From positions 1 to 64,000 of the forward strand of contig CAVSRW010000013.1 in assembly GCA_963730405.1 (NCBI GenBank): 64,000 nt of DNA, read 5' to 3'. The stretch's first letter is position 1. Every line of letters begins with the position of its first letter. The DNA comes from Gaiellasilicea sp963730405. GTDB taxonomy: Bacteria > Actinomycetota > Thermoleophilia > Gaiellales > Gaiellaceae. A program made the position numbers and the translations under genes. This document shows positions 1 to 8,555 of the stretch, in pieces. Below the pieces are notes generated by a model. The model ran no database searches. It was given only the letters and a program-made list of their open reading frames with translations, and was not told the DNA's origin.

Positions 1-26
1 GAGGGGGCGGCTCTCGCCGCCCCCTC
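1..26 (-). terminator. Terminator hairpin after rpsO-pnp
   Basis: A perfect 10-bp inverted repeat (arms 1-10 and 17-26) with a 6-nt loop lies 10 bases past the pnp stop codon. It has no clear T tract, as is common in very GC-rich genomes. It is best read as the 3' end of the rpsO-pnp transcript. Confidence 0.6.
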
Positions 27-36
27 GGGTCACTTC

Positions 37-2517
37 CTAGTCGCGGCGCGGGCCGCGGTCGCGGCCGCCGCGGCCGCGATCGCCGTCCCGGCGCGGGCGG
101 TCCTCCTCCGGGGGCCGCGGCGGAGCGTTCTTCGCCCGCTCGATCAGCTCCTCCGGCTCGACCAGCCGGCCGTCCTCGTGCTTGTGGACGAGCTTGAGGC
201 CGATCCGGCCGCGCGCCTTGTCCACCTCCTGGACGACGACGTCGACGACGTCGCCGCGCGACATCACGTCCTCGATGTGCGCGACGCGGCCCGGGCCCAC
301 GTTCGAGACGTGGAGCAGGCCGTCGGTGCCCTTCTTCAGCTCGACGAAGGCGCCGAACTGCGTCGTCTTCACGACCTTGCCGGTGAAGGTGTCCCCCACC
401 TCGGGCTCCTTCGTCAGGGCCGTGATCGCGGCGATCGCCGCGTCGGCCTTGGTGCCCTCGGTCGCGTAGACGAGGATCGTGCCGTCCTCCTCGATGTCGA
501 TCTGGACGTCGTACTCCGACTCGAGCGAGCGGATCGTCTCGCCGCCCTTGCCGATCACCATCCCGATGAAGTCCGGGTTGATCTGGACCGAGGAGATCCG
601 CGGCGCGTGGGCCGCGAGCTCCGTCCGGGCCTCGGGCAGCGCCTCCAGCATCCGGTCGAGGATGAAGTTGCGGGCCTCCCGGGCCTGGTCGAGGGCGCCG
701 CGCATGATCTCCTGCGTGACGCCGGTGATCTTGATGTCCATCTGGAGCGCGGTGATCCCGTCCCTGGTGCCGGCGACCTTGAAGTCCATGTCGCCCAGGT
801 GGTCCTCCGCGCCCTGGATGTCGGTGAGGATGACGTAGTCGTCGCCCTCCTTGACGAGGCCCATCGCGATGCCGGAGACCGGCGCCGTGATCGGGACGCC
901 CGCGTCCATCAGGGCGAGCGTCGAGCCGCAGACCGAGCCCATCGACGAGGAGCCGTTCGACTCCAGCGTCTCCGAGACGATCCGGATCGTGTACGGGAAC
1001 TCCTCGGCGGGCGGGATGACCGCCTCGAGGGCCCGCTGCGCCAGGGCGCCGTGGCCGATGTCGCGCCGCTTCGGGCCCCGCATGAAGCCCGTCTCCCCGA
1101 CCGAGTAGGGCGGGAAGTTGTAGTGGTGCATGAAGCGGCGGTCGGTCTCGAGCGAGAGGTCGTCGATCCGCTGACCCTCCTTGGCGGTGCCGAGCGTCAG
1201 GAGCGAGAGCACCTGCGTCTGGCCGCGCTGGAAGAGACCGGTGCCGTGCGCGCGGGGACTGACCGTCACCTCGCACTCGATCGGCCGGATCTCGTCGGTG
1301 GCGCGGCCGTCGGGCCGGCGCTTCTCGATCGCGATCTTCTTGCGGACGAGGTCCTTGTAGATCGCCTCGGCGGCTTTCTTGACGTAGCTCTTCGTGAGCG
1401 AGTCCTTCACTGCCGGGCCGTCGCCCTCGACCGTGGCCGGGCCGACCGCGAACGGCAGCTCGACGGTCTCGACGATCCGGTCGAAGAGCAGATGCCGCTT
1501 CGCCGACTTCAGCTCCTTCGAGTCCTGCTCCGCGTCCGTGAGGGCGCGCAGGTCGGACTCGAACTGCTCCCGCACGGGGCCCTCGACGGCGGCGAGCCGC
1601 TGCTTCTCGAGGATCATCGCGAGGCTCGCGCGGGTCTGCAGCTGGCGCTGGATGTCCTCGTCGCCCGAGTCCATCGAGAGCTCGGGGGCGAGATCGGAGA
1701 CGAGCTCCTCGACGACGGCGCCGGCCTCGCGGAGGCCGACCTGCTGGATCCGCTCCCAGACCGTGTGGCCGTGCGAGCTCTCGAGCTCGGCGGTCAGCTC
1801 CATGTCGAGCCACTTCGCCTTGCCCGCCTGGCGGCGCAGGTCCTCCTGCGCCTCGCAGAGCTTGCGGATCTCCTGGTGCGCCAGCTCGAACGCGTCGAGC
1901 AGGATGTCCTCGGAGACCTCGGACGCTCCGGCCTCGATCATCGTCAGGCCGTCCTTGGTGCCGACGACGATCAGGTCGAGCGCCGACTCCTCGAAGTTCT
2001 GCTCGTGCGTCGGGTTGACGACGAACTCTCCGTCGATCCGGCCGATCCGGACGGCACCCACCGGGCCGAAGAACGGCAGCGGCGAGAGCATCAGGGCCGC
2101 GGACGCGCCGTTGATGCAGAGGATGTCGTGCGGCGTGATCAGGTCGGCCGACAGGACCGTGCAGATCACCTGCACCTCGTTGCGGAAGCCCTTCGGCCAG
2201 AGCGGCCGGATCGGGCGGTCGATCATGCGTGCGGTCAGCGTCGCGCGCTCGGTGGCGCGCCCTTCCCGCTTGAAGAAGCCGCCGGGGATCTTCCCCGCGG
2301 CGTACGCGCGCTCTTCGACGTCGACGGTGAGCGGGAAGAAGTCCGCCCCCTCGCGCGCCTCGGGACGGCCGACGGCCGTCGCCAGAACCATTGTGTCGCC
2401 GGAGCGAACGGCGACCGCGCCGTCCGCCTGCTTGGCGAACTTGCCCGTCTCGAAGGTGAGCTCCTTGCCACCGATCTCGACGGACGTCGAGGCAACCTGC
2501 CCCATTACCGTGCTCAT
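37..2517 (-). CDS. pnp: Polyribonucleotide nucleotidyltransferase (PNPase)
   Basis: PNPase is the phosphorolytic 3'-5' exoribonuclease and polyadenylating enzyme of RNA turnover. The 826-residue product has two RNase PH-type cores, a KH domain with GKGG near residue 656, an S1 domain near residues 710-785, and a basic RG-rich tail that ends the protein. This matches the actinobacterial form, which is longer than the roughly 710-residue enterobacterial one. The start is an ATG with GGAGG placed 7 nt upstream. The gene lies 96 bp downstream of rpsO, the conserved order in most bacteria, and the gap contains structured RNA that could control its translation. Identification is firm. Confidence 0.98.
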   Translation of the reverse strand: MSTVMGQVASTSVEIGGKELTFETGKFAKQADGAVAVRSGDTMVLATAVGRPEAREGADFFPLTVDVEERAYAAGKIPGGFFKREGRATERATLTARMIDRPIRPLWPKGFRNEVQVICTVLSADLITPHDILCINGASAALMLSPLPFFGPVGAVRIGRIDGEFVVNPTHEQNFEESALDLIVVGTKDGLTMIEAGASEVSEDILLDAFELAHQEIRKLCEAQEDLRRQAGKAKWLDMELTAELESSHGHTVWERIQQVGLREAGAVVEELVSDLAPELSMDSGDEDIQRQLQTRASLAMILEKQRLAAVEGPVREQFESDLRALTDAEQDSKELKSAKRHLLFDRIVETVELPFAVGPATVEGDGPAVKDSLTKSYVKKAAEAIYKDLVRKKIAIEKRRPDGRATDEIRPIECEVTVSPRAHGTGLFQRGQTQVLSLLTLGTAKEGQRIDDLSLETDRRFMHHYNFPPYSVGETGFMRGPKRRDIGHGALAQRALEAVIPPAEEFPYTIRIVSETLESNGSSSMGSVCGSTLALMDAGVPITAPVSGIAMGLVKEGDDYVILTDIQGAEDHLGDMDFKVAGTRDGITALQMDIKITGVTQEIMRGALDQAREARNFILDRMLEALPEARTELAAHAPRISSVQINPDFIGMVIGKGGETIRSLESEYDVQIDIEEDGTILVYATEGTKADAAIAAITALTKEPEVGDTFTGKVVKTTQFGAFVELKKGTDGLLHVSNVGPGRVAHIEDVMSRGDVVDVVVQEVDKARGRIGLKLVHKHEDGRLVEPEELIERAKNAPPRPPEEDRPRRDGDRGRGGRDRGPRRD

Positions 2518-2526
2518 TCCATGTCC

Positions 2527-2603
2527 TCCACTCTGCTTTGTGGAGAGTGGAAGTTTGGATCAGCCCCGAATCGCAGCGGGACTCGTCCAAGCTTCCACCC
2601 TCC
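2527..2603 (-). promoter_or_regulatory. rpsO-pnp intergenic alternative hairpins
   Basis: Two competing stems are visible. The long one pairs 2586-2603 with 2542-2559: 18 positions with one wobble and one mismatch and a 26-nt loop. The short one pairs 2544-2551 with 2527-2534: 8 perfect pairs with a 9-nt loop. They share 2544-2551, so only one can form. The short stem takes in part of the pnp Shine-Dalgarno (2525-2529). In E. coli a stem in the pnp leader is cut by RNase III as part of PNPase autocontrol, and Streptomyces also processes this intergenic region. Whether the same happens here is inference. Confidence 0.65.
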
Positions 2604-2613
2604 CGGGTCAGAG

Positions 2614-2883
2614 CTAGCGCCTCAGGCCTAGCTCCTTGATGAGGGCGCGATAGCCCTCGAGGTCGTGCTTCTGCATGTAGGTCAAGAACCGCCGCCGCCG
2701 GCCGACGAGCTTCAGCAGCCCGCGCCGGGAGTAGTGATCCTTGGCGTGCGTGCGCAGGTGCTCGGTGAGGTCGTTGATCCGCTGCGTCAGCATCGCGATC
2801 TGGACCTCCGGGGAACCCGTGTCCGCCTCGTTGCGGCCGTGCTTCCCGATCAGCTCCTGCTTGACTTCCTTGGTGAGGGCCAT
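2614..2883 (-). CDS. rpsO: 30S ribosomal protein S15
   Basis: This encodes an 89-residue S15, the usual length, which binds 16S rRNA in the platform of the small subunit. The family signature is visible: TGSPEVQIA, then HLRTHAKDHYSRRGLL and the LKLVGRRRR segment. The start is chosen at 2883 because AGAAGGAGG lies just upstream of that ATG and the family begins MALT. An upstream extension of the frame has no S15 similarity. It is the first gene of the rpsO-pnp unit, with a leader of about 75 nt if transcription starts from the TACCCT box at 2965-2970. Confidence 0.98.
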   Translation of the reverse strand: MALTKEVKQELIGKHGRNEADTGSPEVQIAMLTQRINDLTEHLRTHAKDHYSRRGLLKLVGRRRRFLTYMQKHDLEGYRALIKELGLRR

Positions 2884-2963
2884 GCGGCCTCCTTCTGTCG
2901 ATGTCTCCGGAGTCCCCGCGCGGCGTGAAGGAAGACACGGCCGGCCGAGATCTCGGTCGCGCG

Positions 2964-2970
2964 TAGGGTA
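2964..2970. promoter_or_regulatory. Overlapping divergent -10 boxes for ggt and rpsO
   Basis: The heptamer reads as TAGGGT on the plus strand (2964-2969), 8 nt before the ggt ATG. On the minus strand it reads as TACCCT (2970-2965), preceded by TGC as in an extended -10. Neither side has a good -35. One shared -10 element serving two divergent genes is inferred from position and the TANNNT pattern seen elsewhere in this window. Confidence 0.45.
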
Positions 2971-2977
2971 GCAACCC

Positions 2978-4354
2978 ATGGTGGCAAGCGGTGCTGTGCC
3001 GAGCGGTGTTGCAGCCGGTCACCCAGCGACGGCGGCGGCCGGGATCGAGATCCTGGAGGCGGGCGGAACAGCTGCCGACGCCGCGGTCGCCGCCTCCCTC
3101 GCCTCCTGCGTCGCCGAGACCGTGATGACCGGCCTCCTCGGCGGCGGACACGCCGTCTACTGGGACGGCGCCGACGCCTGGAACCTCGACTGCTTCGTCG
3201 ACGTCCCCACCGGCCGGGGCGCCGACCCCGTCGAGCTGCAGGTGCCGTTCGGCGAGGAGCTCGTCCACTACGCGGTCGGGGCCGGAACGTGCGCCGTGCC
3301 GGGGCTGGCCCGCGGTCTCGGCGCGCTGCACGCGCGATTCGGCCGCCTGCCGTGGCAGCGGCTCGTCGAGCCCGCCCTCCGGCTGGCGCGCGAGGGCGTT
3401 GTGATGCCGCCTGCCCATGCGGCGTGCCTGGCGATGCTCGGCCCGGTCTTCACGATGCAGCCGGACGGTGAGCGAATCTATGCCCGTGGGGGCCGTCTGC
3501 TCGAGGCAGGCGACGCGCTCGAGCAACCGGGACTCGCGACTGCGCTGGAGCTGCTCGCGGACGAGGGCGCCGACAGCGTCTACGCCGGCTCGATCGCCGC
3601 GCGGCTGGCCGCCTTCGAGGGCGTGCCGGTCACCGCGGCCGACCTCGCCCGGTACGAGTCGCACTGGGAGGAGCCGGTCGGGCTCCGCTGGCTCGACCGT
3701 CGCGTGCTCACACGGGGCGGGCTCGCCGGGGTGGCGGACGCGCTCGCTCGCCTACCGCGGCTGCGCGGGCTGGACGGGACGGAGCGGGTGCACGTGCTGC
3801 TCGCCGCGCTCGCAGGCCCCGAGACGGACGGGCACACGACGAACCTCGTGACGGTCGACGAGGAACGGAACGCCTGTGTGCTCACGTCGAGTCTCGGCCT
3901 GGGTACGGGCGACTTCCTCCCCGGCCTCGACCTGCAGCTGAACAGCATGCTCGGCGAGGTCGACCTCGTCCGCGCGCCGCTCCGTCCGGGTGCGCGGATG
4001 GCCAGCATGATGGCTCCGACGCTCGTCCTCGACGGGGGCCGGCTCGAGCTCGCGATCGGCTCGGCGGGCGGAACCCGGCTGCGCACAGCGCTGGTGGGCG
4101 TGGCGGCGGGGATCCTCGACGAGGGTCTCGATCCGACCGACGCGGTTGCGCGCCCGCGGTTCCACCGGTCCGGCGGCGTCGTCAACGCCGAGCCCGGCGT
4201 GGACGAGACGGCGCTGGACGAGCTGGCCGCATCGGGGCTGCAGGTCCGCCGCTGGCCCGGCCGGCACCACTACTTCGGCGGCGTCAGCCTGATCGGTACG
4301 AGCGGAGCAGCCGGCGATCCCCGCCGAAGCGGGCACGCGGCGACGCTGGCGTGA
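2978..4354 (+). CDS. ggt: Gamma-glutamyltransferase-like Ntn hydrolase
   Basis: The 458-residue product matches the gamma-glutamyltranspeptidase family, which cleaves or transfers the gamma-glutamyl group of glutathione and related compounds after self-processing. The N-terminal half has the family pattern around GHPATAAAGIEILEAGGTAA. The autoprocessing site is GHTTNLV, where Thr287 would be the N-terminal nucleophile of the small subunit. Later come MASMMAPTLVLDGG, AIGSAGGTR and ARPRFH. It is shorter than the roughly 580-residue E. coli enzyme and shows no signal peptide, so it may be cytoplasmic. The start is probably leaderless. The gene is an insertion between rpsO and the ABC exporter. 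Confidence 0.85.
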   Translation: MVASGAVPSGVAAGHPATAAAGIEILEAGGTAADAAVAASLASCVAETVMTGLLGGGHAVYWDGADAWNLDCFVDVPTGRGADPVELQVPFGEELVHYAVGAGTCAVPGLARGLGALHARFGRLPWQRLVEPALRLAREGVVMPPAHAACLAMLGPVFTMQPDGERIYARGGRLLEAGDALEQPGLATALELLADEGADSVYAGSIAARLAAFEGVPVTAADLARYESHWEEPVGLRWLDRRVLTRGGLAGVADALARLPRLRGLDGTERVHVLLAALAGPETDGHTTNLVTVDEERNACVLTSSLGLGTGDFLPGLDLQLNSMLGEVDLVRAPLRPGARMASMMAPTLVLDGGRLELAIGSAGGTRLRTALVGVAAGILDEGLDPTDAVARPRFHRSGGVVNAEPGVDETALDELAASGLQVRRWPGRHHYFGGVSLIGTSGAAGDPRRSGHAATLA

Positions 4355-4508
4355 TCCGGGCGGGGCTCGGCAGCCAGCCGAGATAGCCGCAGTCGGGGCA
4401 GCCGGGATTCGTCGTGAGCGTGCCGCGGCCGCACGGCTTGGCGTAGTCCTTCCCGCACTCGAGGCAGCGCACCGCTTCGACGGGCCTCAGCGTGGCGGCA
4501 GCCTCCAT
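4284..4508 (-). CDS. Small zinc-ribbon protein
   Basis: A 74-residue protein with two CxxC knuckles (CLECG near residue 15 and CPDCGYLGW near residue 38) that would hold one structural zinc, rubredoxin-like. No enzyme domain is seen. The last 24 codons overlap the 3' end of ggt on the other strand, and that tail looks unconstrained. A GTG six bases further upstream (4514) is an alternative start. Neither start has a good ribosome binding site. Function is unknown. Confidence 0.55.
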   Translation of the reverse strand: MEAAATLRPVEAVRCLECGKDYAKPCGRGTLTTNPGCPDCGYLGWLPSPARITPASPRARFGGDRRLLRSYRSG

Positions 4509-4544
4509 GCCCACGAAGACGGTCCCCGGCGCGGAAACTTGCGT

Positions 4545-5336
4545 TTACGTGAGCAGGAGCTTCTCGACGCGCCTGCTCGCGACCCAGGTGCCGACGAGCC
4601 CGAGCGCGGCAAGGTAGGCGACGTCGAAGAGCTGGTACCAGCCGACACTGCCGGTCGTGAGCGAGCGCAGCAGCTCGACGCCGTGGTAGAGCGGCGTCGC
4701 CTGGATCACCCACTGCAGCCAGTCCGGGTAGGTCGAGAGCGGGAAGAAGGTGGCCGAGAAGAGGAACATCGGCAGGATCGCGAGGTTGAGGATGTCGAAG
4801 TCCTGCCAGCTGCGCATGTAGGTGACGGCGGCGATCCCGGCCCCGGCGAACGCGAAGCCGATGAACATCGTCGCAGGCAGCGCCAGCAGCGCCCACCACG
4901 ACTCGATCAGGCCGAGCGCCGCTATCACCGTGAAGAACCCGACCGCGTAGATGAGGCCGCGGAAGAGCGCGAAGGCCGCCTCGCCCGTCGCGATGTCCTT
5001 CGGCCCGAGCGGCGTCGCGAGGACGGCGTCGTAGGTCTTCTGGTAGCGCAGCTTCCAGAAGATGTTCGTCGCGTCGTAGAAGGCGCCGTTGAAGGCGGAC
5101 GCAGCCAGGAGCGCCGGTGCGACGAAGGCCGCGTACTCGACCTCGCGCCCATCGATGACGACGTCGCCGACATAGCCGCCGAGCCCGTAGCCGAGCGCGA
5201 GCAGGTAGAAGAGCGGCTCGAAGAAGCCGGAGACGATGATCGGCCAGGTCCGCCGGTGGCTCAGCACGTTCCGCTCGAAGAGATGGATGCCGCGGCCGCC
5301 GGGGAGGTCGAGTGCGCGCAGGACGAGGGAGGTCAT
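4545..5336 (-). CDS. ABC-2 type transporter permease (NodJ-like) 2
   Basis: A 263-residue polytopic membrane protein with about six hydrophobic segments and the ABC-2 features of the NodJ/DrrB group, for example FSATFFPLSTYPDWLQW and ATPLYHGVELLR. It is the last gene of a three-gene exporter operon and its start overlaps the preceding permease stop by 4 nt (ATGA). With the sister permease it would form the heterodimeric membrane part of an exporter driven by the ATPase at 6111-7037. The substrate cannot be told from sequence; family members export lipo-oligosaccharides, drugs or lipids. Confidence 0.88.
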   Translation of the reverse strand: MTSLVLRALDLPGGRGIHLFERNVLSHRRTWPIIVSGFFEPLFYLLALGYGLGGYVGDVVIDGREVEYAAFVAPALLAASAFNGAFYDATNIFWKLRYQKTYDAVLATPLGPKDIATGEAAFALFRGLIYAVGFFTVIAALGLIESWWALLALPATMFIGFAFAGAGIAAVTYMRSWQDFDILNLAILPMFLFSATFFPLSTYPDWLQWVIQATPLYHGVELLRSLTTGSVGWYQLFDVAYLAALGLVGTWVASRRVEKLLLT

Positions 5337-6109
5337 CCGAGCAGCCTCCGGCGATAGGAGCGGCGCGCCAGCTCGAACCCGACCAGCGTCCAGGCGAGCA
5401 GATACGCGACGTGGCCGAGCGCCGGCGCCGGCTCGACGGTGCCGAGCGTGAGCATGCGGCAGAGCTCGACTCCATGCCAGATGGGCGTCACGTACGCGAC
5501 GAGCTCGAAGGCGAGCGGCAGCTGCGAGACCGGGAAGAACGTGCCGGAGAAGAGGAACATCGGCACGATCAGGAAGCGGAAGACCGTCACGAACGTACGG
5601 TCATCCTCCACGGTGGCTGCGAGCGCGGCCATCGGCATCGAGAAGGCGGTGCCGATCAGGACGGCAGCCGGGACGACGAGGATTCCCCACCAGGAGTCGA
5701 CCGCACCGAACGCGGCGATGATCACCAGGTAGGCCGCGGCCGAGGTGAAGACACGCGTGATCACGAAGAGCTGGTGGCCCACGAACGCGTCGCGCTCCGT
5801 CAGCGGCGTCGCGATCATCGCGTGGTAGACGCGAGACCACTTGATCGCGGCGATCACCGGCCAGGTCGACTCGATCGTCGCCGTCTGCATCGCTGCGGCT
5901 GCCAGCAGCCCGGGAGCGACGTAGTCGAGGTACGGGACGCCGCCCGGCGGGTTCTGGGTCTGGTCGACGATCGTGCCCAGCCCGACCCCGAGCGCCGTCA
6001 CGTAGAGGACGGGGTTGACGAGGCTCGTCCCGATCGTCCCCCGCCAGACGCGCTTGTACTGCGCAAGCCAGTGCTCGTACGCGCGGAGCGGCTGGAGAAC
6101 GCTCTCCAC
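5333..6109 (-). CDS. ABC-2 type transporter permease (NodJ-like) 1
   Basis: A 258-residue membrane protein clearly homologous to its downstream neighbour, with the same FSGTFFPVSQLP and TPIWHGVELCR segments, so the two arose by duplication. An amphipathic N-terminus (about 30 residues) precedes the first membrane segment. It starts one base after the ATPase gene ends, so translation is probably coupled. It is expected to be the second half of the exporter channel in the cytoplasmic membrane. Confidence 0.88.
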   Translation of the reverse strand: MESVLQPLRAYEHWLAQYKRVWRGTIGTSLVNPVLYVTALGVGLGTIVDQTQNPPGGVPYLDYVAPGLLAAAAMQTATIESTWPVIAAIKWSRVYHAMIATPLTERDAFVGHQLFVITRVFTSAAAYLVIIAAFGAVDSWWGILVVPAAVLIGTAFSMPMAALAATVEDDRTFVTVFRFLIVPMFLFSGTFFPVSQLPLAFELVAYVTPIWHGVELCRMLTLGTVEPAPALGHVAYLLAWTLVGFELARRSYRRRLLG

Positions 6110-6110
6110 G

Positions 6111-7037
6111 TCAGTCGACGAGCGTGCGGCCGGTCAGGTGGAGAAAGACGTCCTCGAGGGTGCTGCGGCGGATCAGGGTCGAGTGCGGCGGCAGGCCGCG
6201 GTCCGCGATCGCCGTCGCGGTCGCGTCGCCGTCGCGTGTGTAGAGGAGGACGCGGTCCGGCAGCTCCTCGATCCGGTCGGCCGCGCTCTCGAACACGCCG
6301 CTCTGCGGTCGCTCGCTCTCGAAGCGGACCTCGACGACTTCACGCGTCGAGTACCGCTCGATCAGCTCCCACGGCGAGCCCTCCGCCACGATCCTGCCGT
6401 GATCCATGACGACGAGGCGGTCGCACAGCTGCTCGGCCTCGTCCATGTAGTGCGTCGTCACGACGAACGTCTTGCCGCGCTGCTTCAGCCGGAAGAGCCG
6501 ATCCCACACGACGTGCCGCGCCTGCGGGTCGAGGCCCGTCGTCGGCTCGTCCAGCAGGAGCAGGTCGGGATCGTTCACGAGTGACCGGGCGATCGTGAGG
6601 CGCCGCTTCATCCCGCCCGAGAGCGGCTCGACCTTGTCGCCCGCGCGTTCGGTCAGCTGGACGAAGTCGAGCAGCTCGTCGATCCGCGGTTTCAGCTCGC
6701 GCCGCGACAGCCCGAAGTAGCGACCGTAGATGAGCACGTTCTCGCGCACCGTCAGCTCGAAGTCGAGCGTGTCCTGCTGCGGGACGACGCCGAGCCGCGC
6801 GCGGATCTGCGGCCCGCGCTCGCCCGGGTCCTGGCCGAGGATGCGCAGCGTGCCACCGCTGACCGGCGAGACGCAGCCGATCATCCGCATCGTCGAGCTC
6901 TTTCCCGCGCCGTTCGGGCCGAGGAATCCGAACGCCTCGCCCGGCCGGACGTCGAGGTCGATCCCGTCGACGGCGACGAGGTCGCCGAAGCGCTTGACGA
7001 GACCGCGGGCATGGATCATCGAGCCGTTGTCGCTCAC
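6111..7037 (-). CDS. ABC transporter ATP-binding protein (NodI/DrrA-like)
   Basis: A 308-residue ATPase of the DrrA/NodI family that powers export by the two downstream permeases. Walker A is GPNGAGKSS, the signature is LSGGMKRRL and Walker B is DLLLLDEP, followed by the TTHYMDEAEQLCDR switch region. The C-terminal extension of about 80 residues is typical for this group. The GTG at 7037 is preferred because TAGGTT lies 6 nt upstream, giving a leaderless start. An internal ATG (MIHARGL) six codons on is the alternative. Confidence 0.92.
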   Translation of the reverse strand: MSDNGSMIHARGLVKRFGDLVAVDGIDLDVRPGEAFGFLGPNGAGKSSTMRMIGCVSPVSGGTLRILGQDPGERGPQIRARLGVVPQQDTLDFELTVRENVLIYGRYFGLSRRELKPRIDELLDFVQLTERAGDKVEPLSGGMKRRLTIARSLVNDPDLLLLDEPTTGLDPQARHVVWDRLFRLKQRGKTFVVTTHYMDEAEQLCDRLVVMDHGRIVAEGSPWELIERYSTREVVEVRFESERPQSGVFESAADRIEELPDRVLLYTRDGDATATAIADRGLPPHSTLIRRSTLEDVFLHLTGRTLVD

Positions 7038-7050
7038 GGCCTGAACCTAC

Positions 7051-7902
7051 CTACCCGGGTCGGACCGCCTTTCGCGTCGCCTCGACATCCCGTGCGATCT
7101 GGTCGACCAGTCCCTGCTCGTCGTCGAAGACCTGCTCGTCGCGCAACCGCTCCCACAGCTCGACCACGAGCCGCCGGCCGTACAGGTCGCCGTCGAAGTC
7201 GAGCAGGTGCGGCTCGATCCGCCGCTCCTCGCCGCCGTAATGCGGGTTCGTGCCGATCGAGATCGCGGCCCGGTGATCGAGCGCCGCACCGGCGTAGATC
7301 CCGTACGCGGGCACGAGCAGGCCGGCGTCGACGGCGAGGTTCGCCGTCGGATAGCCGAGCGTGCCGCCGCGCTGGTCGCCGCTGACGACGATCCCGTCGA
7401 GCTCGGGCGGCCTGCCGAGCAGCCGCGCGGCCTCCTTCACCTCGCCCGCGTGCAGGCGCCTTCGGATCTCCGTCGAGGAGACGCCCTCGAGCAGCGGCAC
7501 CGGCAGCACCTCGTGCCCGAGCCGTTCCAGCAGCTCGAGATCGCCACGCCGCTTCCGTCCGAAGCGGAAGTCGGCGCCCGCCACGACCACCGCCGCCTCG
7601 CCGAGCTGCTGCTCGGCGAACTCCTCGGGCTCGAGCTGCGCCACCTCCAGCGTGAAGTCGACGACGGTCGTCTCGGCGACGCCGAGCTCGGCCAGCAGCT
7701 CGAGCCGGCGCTCCAGCGTCGCGAGCGCCTCGACGAAGTTGCCGAGCACGACCCGCGGGTGCGGCTCGAACGTGACCACCCGGACCGGCAGCCCGGTTCC
7801 GAGCGCCGTCTCGATCACGCGGCGGTGCCCGAGGTGGACGCCGTCGAACGTCCCGACCGCGACCGCGAACCGATCGCCGCTCGTCTCCGTCCCGGCGCTC
7901 AC
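7051..7902 (-). CDS. ribF: Bifunctional riboflavin kinase / FAD synthetase
   Basis: RibF phosphorylates riboflavin to FMN and adenylylates FMN to FAD. The 283-residue protein has the N-terminal FMN adenylyltransferase motif GTFDGVHLGH, the ISSTEIR-like SSTEIRR segment, and the C-terminal flavokinase domain with GYPTANL. Length is slightly short of the usual 305-315. Its start overlaps the truB stop by 4 nt, and it closes the DUF503-rbfA-nrnA-truB-ribF run, an order common in actinobacteria. Confidence 0.96.
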   Translation of the reverse strand: MSAGTETSGDRFAVAVGTFDGVHLGHRRVIETALGTGLPVRVVTFEPHPRVVLGNFVEALATLERRLELLAELGVAETTVVDFTLEVAQLEPEEFAEQQLGEAAVVVAGADFRFGRKRRGDLELLERLGHEVLPVPLLEGVSSTEIRRRLHAGEVKEAARLLGRPPELDGIVVSGDQRGGTLGYPTANLAVDAGLLVPAYGIYAGAALDHRAAISIGTNPHYGGEERRIEPHLLDFDGDLYGRRLVVELWERLRDEQVFDDEQGLVDQIARDVEATRKAVRPG

Positions 7903-8555
7903 GGCAGCAGCGCCAGCGCCTGCTCAGCCGGGATCACGCGCTCTTCGTCGGCGTCCTCGACGCTGAAAGGACCGACCTCGAGCCGGCGCAACGACGCGCA
8001 GTGACCGCCGAGCGCCTCGGCGATCGCCCGCACGTACGTCCCCGAGCTGACGCGGAGGTCGAGCGTGGCGATTCCGTCCGTATACGCGATGACGTCGAGC
8101 GCGTCGACGCGCGAGCGTCGCAGCGGCATCTCGACCTCGACACCGCGGCGATGCAGCTTGTAGGCGCGCTCACCGCCGATCTTGACCGCGGATGCGGCCG
8201 GGATCGGCAGCTCGATCTCGCCGCGGAGGCCCTCGAGCCGCTGCTCGAGCTCGGCCCGAGAGGGCGCGTCGAGGCGCTCCGTCACCTCGCCCTCGGGATC
8301 GCCCGTCGACGTCCGGGCCGTCAGGTCGACGTCCGTGAGGTAGCGCTTGTCCAGGCCGACGAACGATCCCGCCAATTTTGTCGAGCGGCCGGAGAGCAAG
8401 AGCAACAATCCCGTCGCGAAAGGGTCGAGAGTTCCCGCATGCCCCATCTTCGTCCCCAGGCGCGAGCGGACGCGGGCGAGGACGGCGAACGAGGACGGGC
8501 CCGCCGGCTTGTCGACCAGGATGATCCCGCTCGGCTCGAGGCCCTTCGGCGGCAT
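7899..8555 (-). CDS. truB: tRNA pseudouridine(55) synthase TruB
   Basis: TruB makes pseudouridine 55 in the T loop of tRNAs. The catalytic motif HAGTLDPFATGLL is present with the nucleophilic Asp in GTLDP, preceded by DKPAGPSS near the N-terminus. Later family segments such as RLDAPSR and SSGTYVRAIAEALG are also visible. At 218 residues it is much shorter than the usual 290-310 and ends soon after the catalytic domain, so the C-terminal PUA-like RNA-binding domain is absent or vestigial. Its start abuts the nrnA stop by one shared base. Confidence 0.93.
   Translation of the reverse strand: MPPKGLEPSGIILVDKPAGPSSFAVLARVRSRLGTKMGHAGTLDPFATGLLLLLSGRSTKLAGSFVGLDKRYLTDVDLTARTSTGDPEGEVTERLDAPSRAELEQRLEGLRGEIELPIPAASAVKIGGERAYKLHRRGVEVEMPLRRSRVDALDVIAYTDGIATLDLRVSSGTYVRAIAEALGGHCASLRRLEVGPFSVEDADEERVIPAEQALALLP

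Noticed and set aside
178..2631. Very long plus-strand frame (over 800 codons) opposite pnp
   Set aside because: It is an antisense shadow created by high GC and codon bias of pnp; composition is dominated by Arg, Asp, Leu and Val with no domain or start signal.
4539..6409. Long plus-strand frames opposite the ABC exporter genes
   Set aside because: Low-complexity Glu/Arg-rich translations exactly antisense to well-supported transporter genes.
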